This document shows positions 23,642 through 31,474 of a DNA stretch of 64,000 bases, piece after piece (position 1 is the first letter of the stretch; every line of letters starts with the position of its first letter). The notes under the pieces were generated by a model. It saw nothing but the letters and a program-made list of their open reading frames with translations, was not told the DNA's origin and did no database searches. Source of the DNA: Planctomycetota bacterium (GTDB lineage Bacteria > Planctomycetota > UBA1135 > UBA2386); assembly GCA_025459175.1 (NCBI GenBank), contig JALORC010000004.1, forward strand, positions 1-64,000, given 5' to 3'. The translations under genes were made by a program, and so were the position numbers.

Positions 23642-25405
23642 TCACTCGGGCAGGCGAGCCACCGCGTGGCGCAGGCTCGACAGCAGCGGCGGTGGCGGTG
23701 GGGCCTGCAGTTCCGGGTCGATCGGTGGCAGCGGCAGCTTCAGCAACTGCTGCAGTGCGGCCGCCGCGGCATGGCGGTTCGGCTCCGGGGCACCCTGGTC
23801 GGCGAGCAGGTCGACCAGCTGCTCGGCCACGTCGCGCTGCGGGCGCCGCACCAGCGCGTTCCACAGCGTCGGCGACAGCGGCTGTCGGCGCAGCGCGCGC
23901 GCCAGCTCCGGGCCGCCGTGGCGCACCAGCGCCAGCGCCTGCACGTCGACCCGCGCTGCCTCCTGTTCGACCGCGCGCACGACCTCGGCGATGTCGCGAT
24001 CGAACTCGCGTCCGAATGCCAGCGTCAGCACCTGCTGCAGCACCCGATCGCTGTCGTCGAGGCGCTGGCAGGTGCCCTTGCCGGCGTCGGCGATGCCCTC
24101 GAACGCCTCGTGCGTGTCGGCGCCGGCTTGATCGGGCGAGGTCACCAGCGTGTGCACGAACGACCTGCCGTTGCCCGCGAACGCGCGCACCTCGCCGAGC
24201 AACGACTGCAGGTCGGCCTCGTGCGGTGGGGCGTCGCCGGCCAGCACCACGACGCGGCGGGCGCCCGGACGCCAGTGCTGCGCGAAGGCGCCCTGCAGGC
24301 CGGCGCGCACGTCCTCGGGACGATCGCCGCCGCCCTCGGCAGTCACGTGCTGCATGAAGTTCAGCGCCCGCCACGGATCGATGCCCAGCGGCATCTGCCG
24401 CACGACGTAGCGCTCGCGGGTGCCGCGGTCGCGGTAGGTGACGAGGCCGATGCGGGCATCCGGCACCAGCGTGCGCAGCACCTGCAGCATCTGCGTGATG
24501 CTCGACTTGGTGTCGTGGATGGTGCGGGTCATCGAGCCGGTGCTGTCGAACACGAACACGATCTCGAGCCCGCTCTTGCGCAGTTCGCCGACGGTGCGCT
24601 GGAAGCCGGCGGAGCCGGCGCCGGTCCGATCGCCGCCGACCGCGAACGCGCCGGTCGGGGGCGCGCGGCGGCCGATGGGCGCCAGGTCGCGCGGCAGTTC
24701 GGGCGGGCGTGGCGCCGCGGCGTCGGCCGAACTGATCGGCACCACTTCGACCGGCGCCGGGGGATCCGGGGTCGCCAGATTCGCGAACGGCTCCGCTTCG
24801 GGTTCCGGCACCACCGCGGGCGGTGCCGGTGGCTCCTCGAAGCGGTCCGATTGCTCGCCCTGCCACTCGATGTCGACCGTCGCGCGCTGCCGGCCGGAGA
24901 CCGACGGCAAAGGCATGCTCAGCCAAAGCAACAGCAGCACCAGCAGGTGCACCGCCACCGACAGCGCGAGCCACGGCGCGCGCCGCAGTTCGCCGGCCAT
25001 CAGGTCCTGGAACGTCACCGGCTCGTGCCGCAGCGCCCGCGCCGCGATGCGCACCGTGCGGTGGGCCGCGGCCAGCCGCAGCGTCGGCACCGGCACCAGC
25101 ATCGCCTCGCCGTGGTCGGGCACCACCAGGGCCTCCGCGCTTTCGCCCAGGCGCAGCAGGTCGCCGATCGCCAGCGGCGCACGTTCGATCCGGCTGTCGT
25201 TGCGCCAACAGCCGCCCTCGGCCGCCAGCGCCACGATTTCGGCGCCATCCGGTCGCACCGTGATCCGGGCATGGTGCCCCAGCGCGCCGTGTCGCAGGCG
25301 GAAGTCGCAGTCCGGCGCGCTGCCGAGCAGGTAGTCGCGGCCGGGCTCGAGGGCGTGATCCTGGGCGCCGAGCCGCAGCGCTAGCAGGGGGGAGGCGGGG
25401 GCCAC
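23642..25405 (-). CDS. Membrane protein with FHA-like and von Willebrand factor A domains
   Basis: A 587-residue protein of unknown function. Residues about 1-100 resemble an FHA domain (GRDYLLGSAPDCDFRLRHGALGHHARITVRPDGAEIVAL), which in its family binds phosphothreonine. One membrane segment (APWLALSVAVHLLVLLLLWLS) near 145-170 is followed by a Pro/Ala/Glu-rich linker and a VWA domain (IVFVFDSTGSMTRTIHDTKSSITQ) with a DxTxS-type MIDAS. The C-terminal 100 residues are helical with a Pro-rich patch. If oriented as predicted, FHA is cytoplasmic and VWA extracytoplasmic. The start is uncertain; I use the GTG at 25405, divergent from rsmD. The 77-bp gap to moaA shows nothing distinct. Confidence 0.7.
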   Translation of the reverse strand: MAPASPLLALRLGAQDHALEPGRDYLLGSAPDCDFRLRHGALGHHARITVRPDGAEIVALAAEGGCWRNDSRIERAPLAIGDLLRLGESAEALVVPDHGEAMLVPVPTLRLAAAHRTVRIAARALRHEPVTFQDLMAGELRRAPWLALSVAVHLLVLLLLWLSMPLPSVSGRQRATVDIEWQGEQSDRFEEPPAPPAVVPEPEAEPFANLATPDPPAPVEVVPISSADAAAPRPPELPRDLAPIGRRAPPTGAFAVGGDRTGAGSAGFQRTVGELRKSGLEIVFVFDSTGSMTRTIHDTKSSITQMLQVLRTLVPDARIGLVTYRDRGTRERYVVRQMPLGIDPWRALNFMQHVTAEGGGDRPEDVRAGLQGAFAQHWRPGARRVVVLAGDAPPHEADLQSLLGEVRAFAGNGRSFVHTLVTSPDQAGADTHEAFEGIADAGKGTCQRLDDSDRVLQQVLTLAFGREFDRDIAEVVRAVEQEAARVDVQALALVRHGGPELARALRRQPLSPTLWNALVRRPQRDVAEQLVDLLADQGAPEPNRHAAAAALQQLLKLPLPPIDPELQAPPPPPLLSSLRHAVARLPE

Positions 25406-25486
25406 GATCAGGTTGTATCGCCAATAGCACCGAACGGGCCGAAGTTGCGCCGCGGCCCCGCTCCGGCCACCATGGCCTTCGCGTTC

Positions 25487-26170
25487 ATGAGCTTGAAGAT
25501 CATCGGCGGCGTCTATGGCGGCAGGGTCCTGCGTTCGGTGCGTGGGCTCGGCACGCGCCCGTTGCTGGGTCAGGTCCGCGAATCTTTGTTCAACATCCTG
25601 CAGGAAGAGATCCCGGGGGCGATCGTCTGGGACCTGTTCGCCGGCACCGGCGCGTCCGGCATGGAGGCTTTGTCGCGCGGCGCGGAGCGGGTGCTGTTCG
25701 CCGAGAAGAACGGCAAGGCGCTCGACGTGCTGCGCGGCAATCTGCAGATGCTCGGCCCCGACGCGGTCGCGCGCGCACTGGTGCAGAAGTGCGATGCGTG
25801 GGATCCGCCGCCGATGACCGAGGCGGTGTTCGGCGTGCAGCGGCACGACGAGGACGCCGATCCCACCGTCGATGCCGAGATCGCACCCGATGTGGTGTTC
25901 CTCGATCCGCCGTACGCGCTGGTCGCCGAGGACCCGGTCAAGTCGATGGCGCGGGCGCGCAAGCTGCTCGATCGCACCGCGCCGAACGGTTGCGTCGTGT
26001 TCCACTTCGAGGCCGGGGTGCTCGACGAGGACGACTTCGACGGCGACCTCGACATCGATCTGCGCGAATGGGGATCGACCGCGATCGCGATGCTGTGGCG
26101 CAAGGGGCAGGCCCCGGAGCGCATGCAGCGCCGTTGGGCGAAGGAACGCGAGCGCGCGCAGGACGATTGA
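25487..26170 (+). CDS. rsmD: 16S rRNA (guanine(966)-N(2))-methyltransferase RsmD
   Basis: SAM-dependent methyltransferase acting on G966 of 16S rRNA during small-subunit assembly. The protein begins MSLKIIGGVYGGRVL, a typical RsmD opening, then TRPLLGQVRESLFNIL (the P-T-xx-xx-RE-alF-N segment), motif I WDLFAGTGASGMEALSRGA and motif IV VFLDPPY. At 227 residues it is longer than the usual ~190, mainly through an acidic insertion (VFGVQRHDEDADPTVDAEI) and a basic/acidic C-terminal tail. ATG at 25472 is an alternative start; the track's TTG at 25445 is less likely. It is divergent from the FHA/VWA gene. Confidence 0.88.
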   Translation: MSLKIIGGVYGGRVLRSVRGLGTRPLLGQVRESLFNILQEEIPGAIVWDLFAGTGASGMEALSRGAERVLFAEKNGKALDVLRGNLQMLGPDAVARALVQKCDAWDPPPMTEAVFGVQRHDEDADPTVDAEIAPDVVFLDPPYALVAEDPVKSMARARKLLDRTAPNGCVVFHFEAGVLDEDDFDGDLDIDLREWGSTAIAMLWRKGQAPERMQRRWAKERERAQDD

Positions 26171-26197
26171 GTCCCGCGGCGCGGACCGCGACTTCGG

Positions 26198-27298
26198 TCA
26201 CTGACCGATGACGAGGCGCAGCGCGTTGCTGAGTCCCTGGTACGGTGGATACGCCATCGGCAGCAGGTCGAGCACCAGTGCCTGCACGTGCAGTTCGATG
26301 CCGAACGCGCTCGGCGGCAGCCCGGCCAGCGACAGCGGTATCGGGGTGGCGATGATCTGCGTCGACAGCAGCCAGAGCACCGGCATCTGCAGCGTGTCGA
26401 TGCGTTCCTGGCAGGCCTGGCCGGCATATGGCGGCAGGATCGACGGCAGGCCTGGTGGCGCCGCCGCGGCGCTGAAGCCGACCAGCACGAACTCGCCGTA
26501 GATGCCGGTGGTGTGATCGACGGCGAGGCCGAACTGGGCGCTGCCGAGCAGCGGCTGCTGGATCGCGCGCAGCACCGGCGCACCGAGCAGGTGATGGCCG
26601 GGCAGCGCGCACGGCGTGCCGTAGCTCTCGACCAGCGCGCCGTCGATGTTGGGTTGCAGCGGCGTCGGCGTGTTGTCGACGAACCACTGCTGGTCGGCGA
26701 ACGTCACCGTGCCGATGGTCGCCGCGTTGCGGGCCGTGCTGGTCGTGGGCGCCGGCGACGGGGTCGCGCGGCCGGGTTGCCAGCGGCCCGCGGCGACCGC
26801 CATCCACTCGTACGAGAACGAGTGCTCGCCCCAGCCGACCCAGTCCTCGACGATCGTCGGGTCGTTCATGTCCTCGTTCTGCTGCGAGCGCAGCAGGCCG
26901 AGCGCGCCGCGATCGTCACGCAGCGTCGAGCCACCGAGGCCGAACAGGAAGCCGTACGGCGAGGTGCCGGTCCACAGTTCGCCGGCCACCGGTGCGGTCG
27001 ACGGCGCGACCTGGTACCAGTGCACGCGCAGGAACGCGCCCGCGGCCAGCGTCGTACCGGCGGGGAACGGCCACCAGTGATTGCGGGCCATGCCGGCGCT
27101 GCGGGTCGTGTAGTGCAGCGACCACTGCGACAGGTCGGCCGGGCCGGAGCCGCGGTTGTGCAGTTCGATCCAGCGCTCGCCGGCATCGGCGCGGAACTCG
27201 TTGAGGAGCACCTGCTGGGCCGTCGAGACTCCCGACAGACAGAGGCAGAGAATGGTGGCGAACGCGGCATTGCCGCTGGCGATCGTCGTATTGGGCAT
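26198..27298 (-). CDS. Secreted lamin-tail domain protein with C-terminal module
   Basis: A 366-residue exported protein. The signal peptide (ATILCLCLSGVSTAQQ) leads into a lamin tail domain: VLLNEFRADAGERWIELHNRGSGPADLSQWSLHY..., about residues 25-180, an immunoglobulin-like fold often found in exported bacterial proteins. The C-terminal ~135 residues (GHHLLGAPVLRAIQQPLLGSAQFGLAV ... LHVQALVLDLLP ... NALRLVIGQ) form the second region and resemble the ends of the dehydrogenase-like and kelch-like proteins nearby. The start at 27298 precedes the signal peptide; the track ORF continues 72 residues further without sense. No enzymatic function is implied. Confidence 0.72.
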   Translation of the reverse strand: MPNTTIASGNAAFATILCLCLSGVSTAQQVLLNEFRADAGERWIELHNRGSGPADLSQWSLHYTTRSAGMARNHWWPFPAGTTLAAGAFLRVHWYQVAPSTAPVAGELWTGTSPYGFLFGLGGSTLRDDRGALGLLRSQQNEDMNDPTIVEDWVGWGEHSFSYEWMAVAAGRWQPGRATPSPAPTTSTARNAATIGTVTFADQQWFVDNTPTPLQPNIDGALVESYGTPCALPGHHLLGAPVLRAIQQPLLGSAQFGLAVDHTTGIYGEFVLVGFSAAAAPPGLPSILPPYAGQACQERIDTLQMPVLWLLSTQIIATPIPLSLAGLPPSAFGIELHVQALVLDLLPMAYPPYQGLSNALRLVIGQ

Positions 27299-27487
27299 CG
27301 GGTCGACCTGGGCGTGTCGAGATGTGCACCGGTTCGGAAGCCGGGGGCGAGCGGCTGGAGCCGGCGGTGGATGTCCCGGCGACGTGGCGGGATCCTGGCT
27401 GGGGCCCCGCGGCGCTCTCACGGCGGAACTCGGCGGGCCGGTGTCGGTCAAGCCGGGACCGGGACCGGGCCGATAGCGGAGCGTGCC

Positions 27488-27706
27488 GTGGGCATCCACG
27501 GCACTTCCTCGCAACCTGGTCCAGCACCCGTGCCGAAGCCGCCGTCCGAAGCCATCGAGCGCATCGTCGAAGAACTGATGGATCGCAACCTGTCGAAACA
27601 GGAGCGGATCCTACGACTGCGCGAGCTGGCGAAATCGGGCGACGACGTCCCGGCCGAATTGATGGACCAGGCCCTGCGGAAGTTGATGGAGCGGATCACC
27701 GAGTGA
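27488..27706 (+). CDS. Small helical hypothetical protein
   Basis: A 72-residue protein not recognised. From residue ~20 it is rich in Glu, Arg, Lys and Leu and predicted all-helical (SEAIERIVEELMDRNLSKQERILRLRELAKSGDDVPAELMDQALRKLMERITE). The spacing of charged and Leu residues looks selected, unlike shadow ORFs here. I start at the GTG at 27488; the frame is open for 1.2 kb upstream but that part is antisense to the lamin-tail gene. It lies 38 bp before the next gene and may share its transcript. A regulatory or adaptor role is possible. Confidence 0.6.
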   Translation: MGIHGTSSQPGPAPVPKPPSEAIERIVEELMDRNLSKQERILRLRELAKSGDDVPAELMDQALRKLMERITE

Positions 27707-27744
27707 CCGCGCACCTTTCGTCCACTGAATCGACCGGAACAGCC

Positions 27745-28563
27745 ATGAGAACCGCGTTGTTCGTTTCCTTCCTGCTCGGTGTCGCGGCGCTTCCTGCGCA
27801 GGATCGCGAGTTCGGCACCGCCGTCCAGACCACGTTGACGCAGATCCGCGCGGACGCCGATGCGTTCAAGAACGTCAAGGTCTCGTTCACGGTGCAGTTC
27901 ACCTCGCTGGGCAAGATCAGCAATCCGTTCTTCACGAAGTTCACGCCGACCGACTTCGCCAACTTCTACGCCTGGGGCGACGAGCAGCCGATCTGGCAGG
28001 AGAAGGCCTACAACGACGTCTTCGGCATGCTCTTCCTGAGCAAGATGCACCCGAAGCTCGAGCAGCTCTACGAGCTCCGGCTCTATCAGCGCATCAAGGT
28101 CACCGGCGTCACCCGCAACACCTTCCAGAACATGCCCTGGATCGAGGTCACCGACTTCGAGATCGAGGACGGCCAGCTCGACACGGCGGTGCTCACGCAC
28201 CTGTACCGCGGCGAGAAGATGATGGACCAGCGGCTGTGGCAGCGCGCGATCGCCGAGCTGTCGCTGGCGCCCGGTGACGGCGTGCCGCAGACGGCGCTGC
28301 GCGCCGCGCACCGCAACCTCGGCATCTGCCTGCTGCGCATGGGCGAACCCGAGTCGGCGATCGGCTACCTGGAATCGGCGGCCGGCATGAGTCCGCGGCA
28401 GGATCTCGAGATCGAGAACCTGCTGGCGGTCGCTCGCAGCCAGCCCGAGCAGGCCCTCGATCGCACGGTCGATTCGCGCAGCCTGAAGGACAGCGAGCGC
28501 CCGATGTGGGAAGCGTTCGACGCCGACAAGAGCCGTCGCGCCACCACCAAGCTGATGCGCTGA
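27745..28563 (+). CDS. Exported protein with TPR-like region
   Basis: A 272-residue protein with a short signal peptide (MRTALFVSFLLGVAALPAQ). The first ~150 residues contain a compact domain I do not recognise (NVKVSFTVQFTSLGKISNPFFTKFTPTDFANFYAWGDEQPIW...YQRIKVTGVTRNTFQNMPWIEVTDFEIEDG). The second part has two or three tetratricopeptide-like helical hairpins (WQRAIAELSLAPG...AHRNLGICLLRMGEPESAIGYLESAAGM). Such periplasmic TPR proteins usually scaffold complexes. The ATG at 27745 follows the small helical gene closely. No function is assigned. Confidence 0.72.
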   Translation: MRTALFVSFLLGVAALPAQDREFGTAVQTTLTQIRADADAFKNVKVSFTVQFTSLGKISNPFFTKFTPTDFANFYAWGDEQPIWQEKAYNDVFGMLFLSKMHPKLEQLYELRLYQRIKVTGVTRNTFQNMPWIEVTDFEIEDGQLDTAVLTHLYRGEKMMDQRLWQRAIAELSLAPGDGVPQTALRAAHRNLGICLLRMGEPESAIGYLESAAGMSPRQDLEIENLLAVARSQPEQALDRTVDSRSLKDSERPMWEAFDADKSRRATTKLMR

Positions 28564-28583
28564 GTTCGCCGGGCGCCCGGAAC
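28564..28583 (+). terminator. Hairpin after the TPR-like gene
   Basis: Immediately after the stop, GTTCG-CCGGGCGCCCGG-AAC contains the perfect palindrome CCGGGCGCCCGG with GTT/AAC flanks able to pair past a two-base bulge. No T run follows. It precedes the ctaA operon. Confidence 0.33.
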
Positions 28584-28643
28584 CTGGGCGCCGCGGCTGA
28601 AAATCGCACCCCGGCGGGGCATTGTGGTGGGTCCTCCCGGCCC

Positions 28644-29573
28644 ATGACGACTGCCTCCCTGCCCGTGTCACCCCCTGCGTCGCTGCGCGGCCCGTTCCGG
28701 CTGTGCCTGGCGATCCTGGTCATGGCCACGGTCACGATCATCAAGGGGGCGATGACCACGAGCACCAACTCCGGGCTCGCGTATCCCGACTACCCGTTGT
28801 CGGCAGGTCAGTTGATGCCGGAGAGCAGCTACACGACGCTGTCCGGCTTCCTAGAGCACTTCCACCGGCTGGCGGCGGCGAGCACCGGGCTGATGGCGCT
28901 CGGGCTGGCGTTGTGGCTCTACTACGGGCGCCGCGGTAACCGGCAGGTGCGCCGCACGGCCTGGATCGGCGGCTTCCTGCTGCTCGCGCAGGCGCTGTTC
29001 GGTGGCTTCGGCGTGCTGCTGAAGCTGCCGGCGGTCACCTCGGTGACCCATGCGACGCTGGCGCAGCTGACGCTGGCGACGTTCGCGTGGCTGTCGTACC
29101 AGCTGTCCGATCGCTATCGCGACACGGCGCCACTGACCGACGTGCCGCCCGGTGCGGGTCGCAAGCTGGCGCTGTTCGCGCTGGTGATGCTGGTGATGCA
29201 GACCGTGGTCGGCGCGCTGGCGCGCCACACCAACAGCTCGCACGCCCTGTGGACCCACGTCGGCAACGCCTTCGTCGTGTTCGTCGTCGCGACGATCGCC
29301 ACCGCGTTCGCGGTCGGACGCTTGGCCAAGGCGCCGGGCGTGGCCTCGGTCGCGCGCTGGATCGTCGGGTTGATGATGCTGCAGATCGCGCTCGGCTTCG
29401 TCGTGCTCGCGGTCCGCGACCCGGCGGGCAAGGCCGCGATGACCACCGACCGGCTCGGCACCGCGGCGGTGATCTCGACCCATGTCGTGATCGGTGCGGC
29501 GCTGACGGTGCTGATGGCGGTGCTGTGGGCCCACGTGCATCGCGCGACGCGCCGCGAAGGCCGCCTCGCATGA
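28644..29573 (+). CDS. ctaA: Heme A synthase (CtaA/Cox15 family)
   Basis: Integral membrane monooxygenase that oxidises heme O to heme A for cytochrome oxidase. The 309-residue protein has about eight membrane segments. The conserved histidines are visible: EHFHR (H72, H74), THATLAQ (about 131), a region with ARHTNSSHALWTHVGNAF (about 193-210) and STHVVIGA (about 283). TNSGLAYPDYPL is the conserved periplasmic loop of the family. The start is the ATG at 28644 with a short cytoplasmic lead; the track's 355-residue version begins in the preceding gene. The stop overlaps ctaB (ATGA), so both heme-modifying enzymes are made together. Confidence 0.88.
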   Translation: MTTASLPVSPPASLRGPFRLCLAILVMATVTIIKGAMTTSTNSGLAYPDYPLSAGQLMPESSYTTLSGFLEHFHRLAAASTGLMALGLALWLYYGRRGNRQVRRTAWIGGFLLLAQALFGGFGVLLKLPAVTSVTHATLAQLTLATFAWLSYQLSDRYRDTAPLTDVPPGAGRKLALFALVMLVMQTVVGALARHTNSSHALWTHVGNAFVVFVVATIATAFAVGRLAKAPGVASVARWIVGLMMLQIALGFVVLAVRDPAGKAAMTTDRLGTAAVISTHVVIGAALTVLMAVLWAHVHRATRREGRLA

Positions 29574-30490
29574 CCGGTTCGCCGGGCGGCAAGCTGCGCG
29601 CCTACTGGGAACTCGGCAAACCGCGGCTGTCGCTGCTGGCCGTGTTCGCGGTGGTGGCCGGCGTCTACATGGGTTGGCCGGCCAAGGGCACCCATCCGCC
29701 GGCCGACCTGCTGCTGGCGACCACGATCGGCACGTTCCTGGCGGCGATCGGTTCGGCGTCGCTGAACATGTACCGCGAGCGCCATCTCGACCCGCTGATG
29801 CAGCGCACGCAGGGGCGCCCATTGCCGAGCGGGCGGCTGACGCCGCGCGCGGTGCTGGTGTTCGGCCTGGTCACCGCCGTGCTCGGGGTGTTGTCGGTGC
29901 TGATCGGCGCGTCGCCGCTGGCCGCCGACGGTTCGCGGCCGGTCGGCGCCTGGAACTGGGTCGCCGGCGGGCTCAGCGCCACCATCGTGCTCAGCTACGT
30001 GCTGATCTACACGCCGATGAAGGTGCGCACGCCGCTCAACACGCTGGTCGGTGCGATCCCGGGCGCGCTGCCGCCGGTCGTCGGACACGCGGCGGCGGTC
30101 GGCGAACTGGCGCTGCCGCAGGCGGTGCTGTTCGCGATCCTGTTCTGCTGGCAGATCCCGCACTTCCTGGCCATCGCCTGGCGCTACCGCGACGACTACG
30201 CGCGCGCCGGCATGCGCATGCTGCCGGTGCTCGACCCGACCGGTTACCGCACCGCGCTGACGATGCTGGTCTACGTCGCCGGCCTCGGCATCGCCAGTTT
30301 CCTGCCGTTCTTCACCCGCATGTGCGACGAGCGCTACGCGGTGGCGGCGTTCCTGCTCGACGTGCTGTTCTTCGTGCCGACGGTGTTCGCGGCGTTGACC
30401 CGCCGCGACCGTGCGATGCGGATGACCTTCCTGACCTCGATCGTCTACCTGCCGCTGCTGTTCGTGGCGATGGTGCTGACGCGCCGCTGA
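29570..30490 (+). CDS. ctaB: Protoheme IX farnesyltransferase (heme O synthase)
   Basis: UbiA-family prenyltransferase that converts protoheme to heme O, the substrate of CtaA. The 306-residue length and about nine membrane segments fit. The prenyl-diphosphate site reads NMYRERHLDPLMQRTQGRPLPSG (about 65-87), corresponding to the N-x-x-E-x-x-x-D-x-x-M-x-R-T-x-x-RPLP signature, and the second polar motif is the loop IAWRYRDDYARAGMRMLPV (about 201-220). The ATG overlaps the ctaA stop. No oxidase structural genes are present, so their partner operon lies elsewhere. Confidence 0.9.
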   Translation: MTGSPGGKLRAYWELGKPRLSLLAVFAVVAGVYMGWPAKGTHPPADLLLATTIGTFLAAIGSASLNMYRERHLDPLMQRTQGRPLPSGRLTPRAVLVFGLVTAVLGVLSVLIGASPLAADGSRPVGAWNWVAGGLSATIVLSYVLIYTPMKVRTPLNTLVGAIPGALPPVVGHAAAVGELALPQAVLFAILFCWQIPHFLAIAWRYRDDYARAGMRMLPVLDPTGYRTALTMLVYVAGLGIASFLPFFTRMCDERYAVAAFLLDVLFFVPTVFAALTRRDRAMRMTFLTSIVYLPLLFVAMVLTRR

Positions 30491-30513
30491 GAACCAGACC
30501 AGAGATTCCGCCC

Positions 30514-30939
30514 ATGCTCGCCCAGTTCGACTTCCAGGTGCTGGTCCACGTCGACGCGCTGCTCAACGCGCTGGCGTTCGTGTTCCTGTGTGCGGCGCTG
30601 GTCGCGATCAAGCGCGGCAACGTCGAGCTGCACAAGAAGCTGATCTTCGTCGCGGTCGGCTTCTCGGCGGCGTTCCTCGCCTGCTACCTGACCTACCACT
30701 TCACGGTGCCGTCGAAGAAGTTCGTGCACGAGGGCTGGATCCGGCCGGTCTACTTCACGCTGCTGATCTCGCACATCATCCTGGCGGTGGTGCAGGTGCC
30801 GCTGATCCTGCGCACGCTGTATCTCGGGCTGAAGGACCGCCGGGCGCAGCACAAGAAGTGGGCCAAGGTGACGACGCCGATCTGGCTCTACGTGTCGATC
30901 ACCGGCGTGATCGTCTACTGGCTGGCCTTCCACTACTGA
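30514..30939 (+). CDS. DUF420 family membrane protein
   Basis: A 141-residue protein with four membrane segments and the DUF420 pattern: HVDALLNALAFVFLCAALVAIKRGNVELHKKLIFVA, then YLTYHF, ISHIILAVVQVPLIL and QHKKWAKVTTPIWLYVSITGVIVYWLAFHY. The conserved histidines in NVELHKK, ISHIILA and QHKKW recall heme or metal ligands. DUF420 proteins regularly occur with cytochrome oxidase biogenesis genes, as here, 23 bp after ctaB, and are thought to help in oxidase assembly. That role is from genome context, not demonstrated. Confidence 0.85.
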   Translation: MLAQFDFQVLVHVDALLNALAFVFLCAALVAIKRGNVELHKKLIFVAVGFSAAFLACYLTYHFTVPSKKFVHEGWIRPVYFTLLISHIILAVVQVPLILRTLYLGLKDRRAQHKKWAKVTTPIWLYVSITGVIVYWLAFHY

Positions 30940-30955
30940 GCCCTGGCGAACGAAC

Positions 30956-31474
30956 GTGGCCGACAAGCGCCGTTTCGAACTGCTCGCCGACCTGGTGACG
31001 ACCCACTTCCCGGGGTGTCGCCGCGCGTTCGACATCGCCGGCGGCATGGGCAAGCTGAACGCGGCGATGACCGCGCGCGGGCTCGACGTGACGACGTTCG
31101 ACAAGCGCTGGAAGCGCGAGGACGTCAACTACGCGCAGCGGCTGTTCACGCTCGACGAGCCGTGCGACTGCGACCTGCTGGTCGGCATGCATCCCGACGG
31201 CGCCACGCGGATCATCGTCGAGTATGCGGCGAAGCACCGCCGGCCGTTCGCGATCGTGCCGTGCTGCTCGGACAACGGCATGCCCTACAAGCCGTGGATG
31301 CGGCACCTGACCGAGCTCGGTGAGCAGCTGGGGCTCGCGGTCGAGGAGCAGGCGCTGCCGATGCAGGGGCGGGCGCGCGTGCTGGTCGGGCGGCCGGTCG
31401 GCAGTTCTCGCTCCACGGTCGCAACAGAACCGACCGGAACCACGGCTGACACCGTCCCCTCGAGTCGGAACTAG
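30956..31474 (+). CDS. Predicted SAM-dependent methyltransferase-like protein
   Basis: A 172-residue cytoplasmic protein. RRAFDIAGGMGKLNAAMTARGLDVTTFDKRW resembles the class I methyltransferase motifs I and II (GxGxG with the following acidic strand end), and CDLLVGMHPDGATRIIVEYAAKHRRPFAIVPCC resembles motif IV with the PCC segment seen in some RNA methyltransferase-like families. The conserved-looking block GMPYKPWMRHLTE follows. Substrate unknown. The start is GTG at 30956, 17 bp after the DUF420 gene. The stop TAG shares the tetranucleotide CTAG with the stop of the convergent propeller gene. A 13-residue piece of this gene is duplicated 1.9 kb downstream. Confidence 0.62.
   Translation: MADKRRFELLADLVTTHFPGCRRAFDIAGGMGKLNAAMTARGLDVTTFDKRWKREDVNYAQRLFTLDEPCDCDLLVGMHPDGATRIIVEYAAKHRRPFAIVPCCSDNGMPYKPWMRHLTELGEQLGLAVEEQALPMQGRARVLVGRPVGSSRSTVATEPTGTTADTVPSSRN
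31276..31315 (+). repeat. 40-bp direct repeat, copy A (inside the methyltransferase-like gene)
   Basis: The sequence beginning CGGCATGCCCTACAAGCCGT and ending CACCTGACCGAG matches 33163-33202 at 38 of 40 positions on the same strand. This copy encodes GMPYKPWMRHLTE in an intact gene and is presumably the original. Confidence 0.9.

Noticed and set aside
22539-25430. 963-residue ORF joining MoaA with an upstream open frame
   Set aside because: The part upstream of MoaA is an alternative frame of the FHA/VWA gene and is Ala/Arg/Gly-rich without domains.
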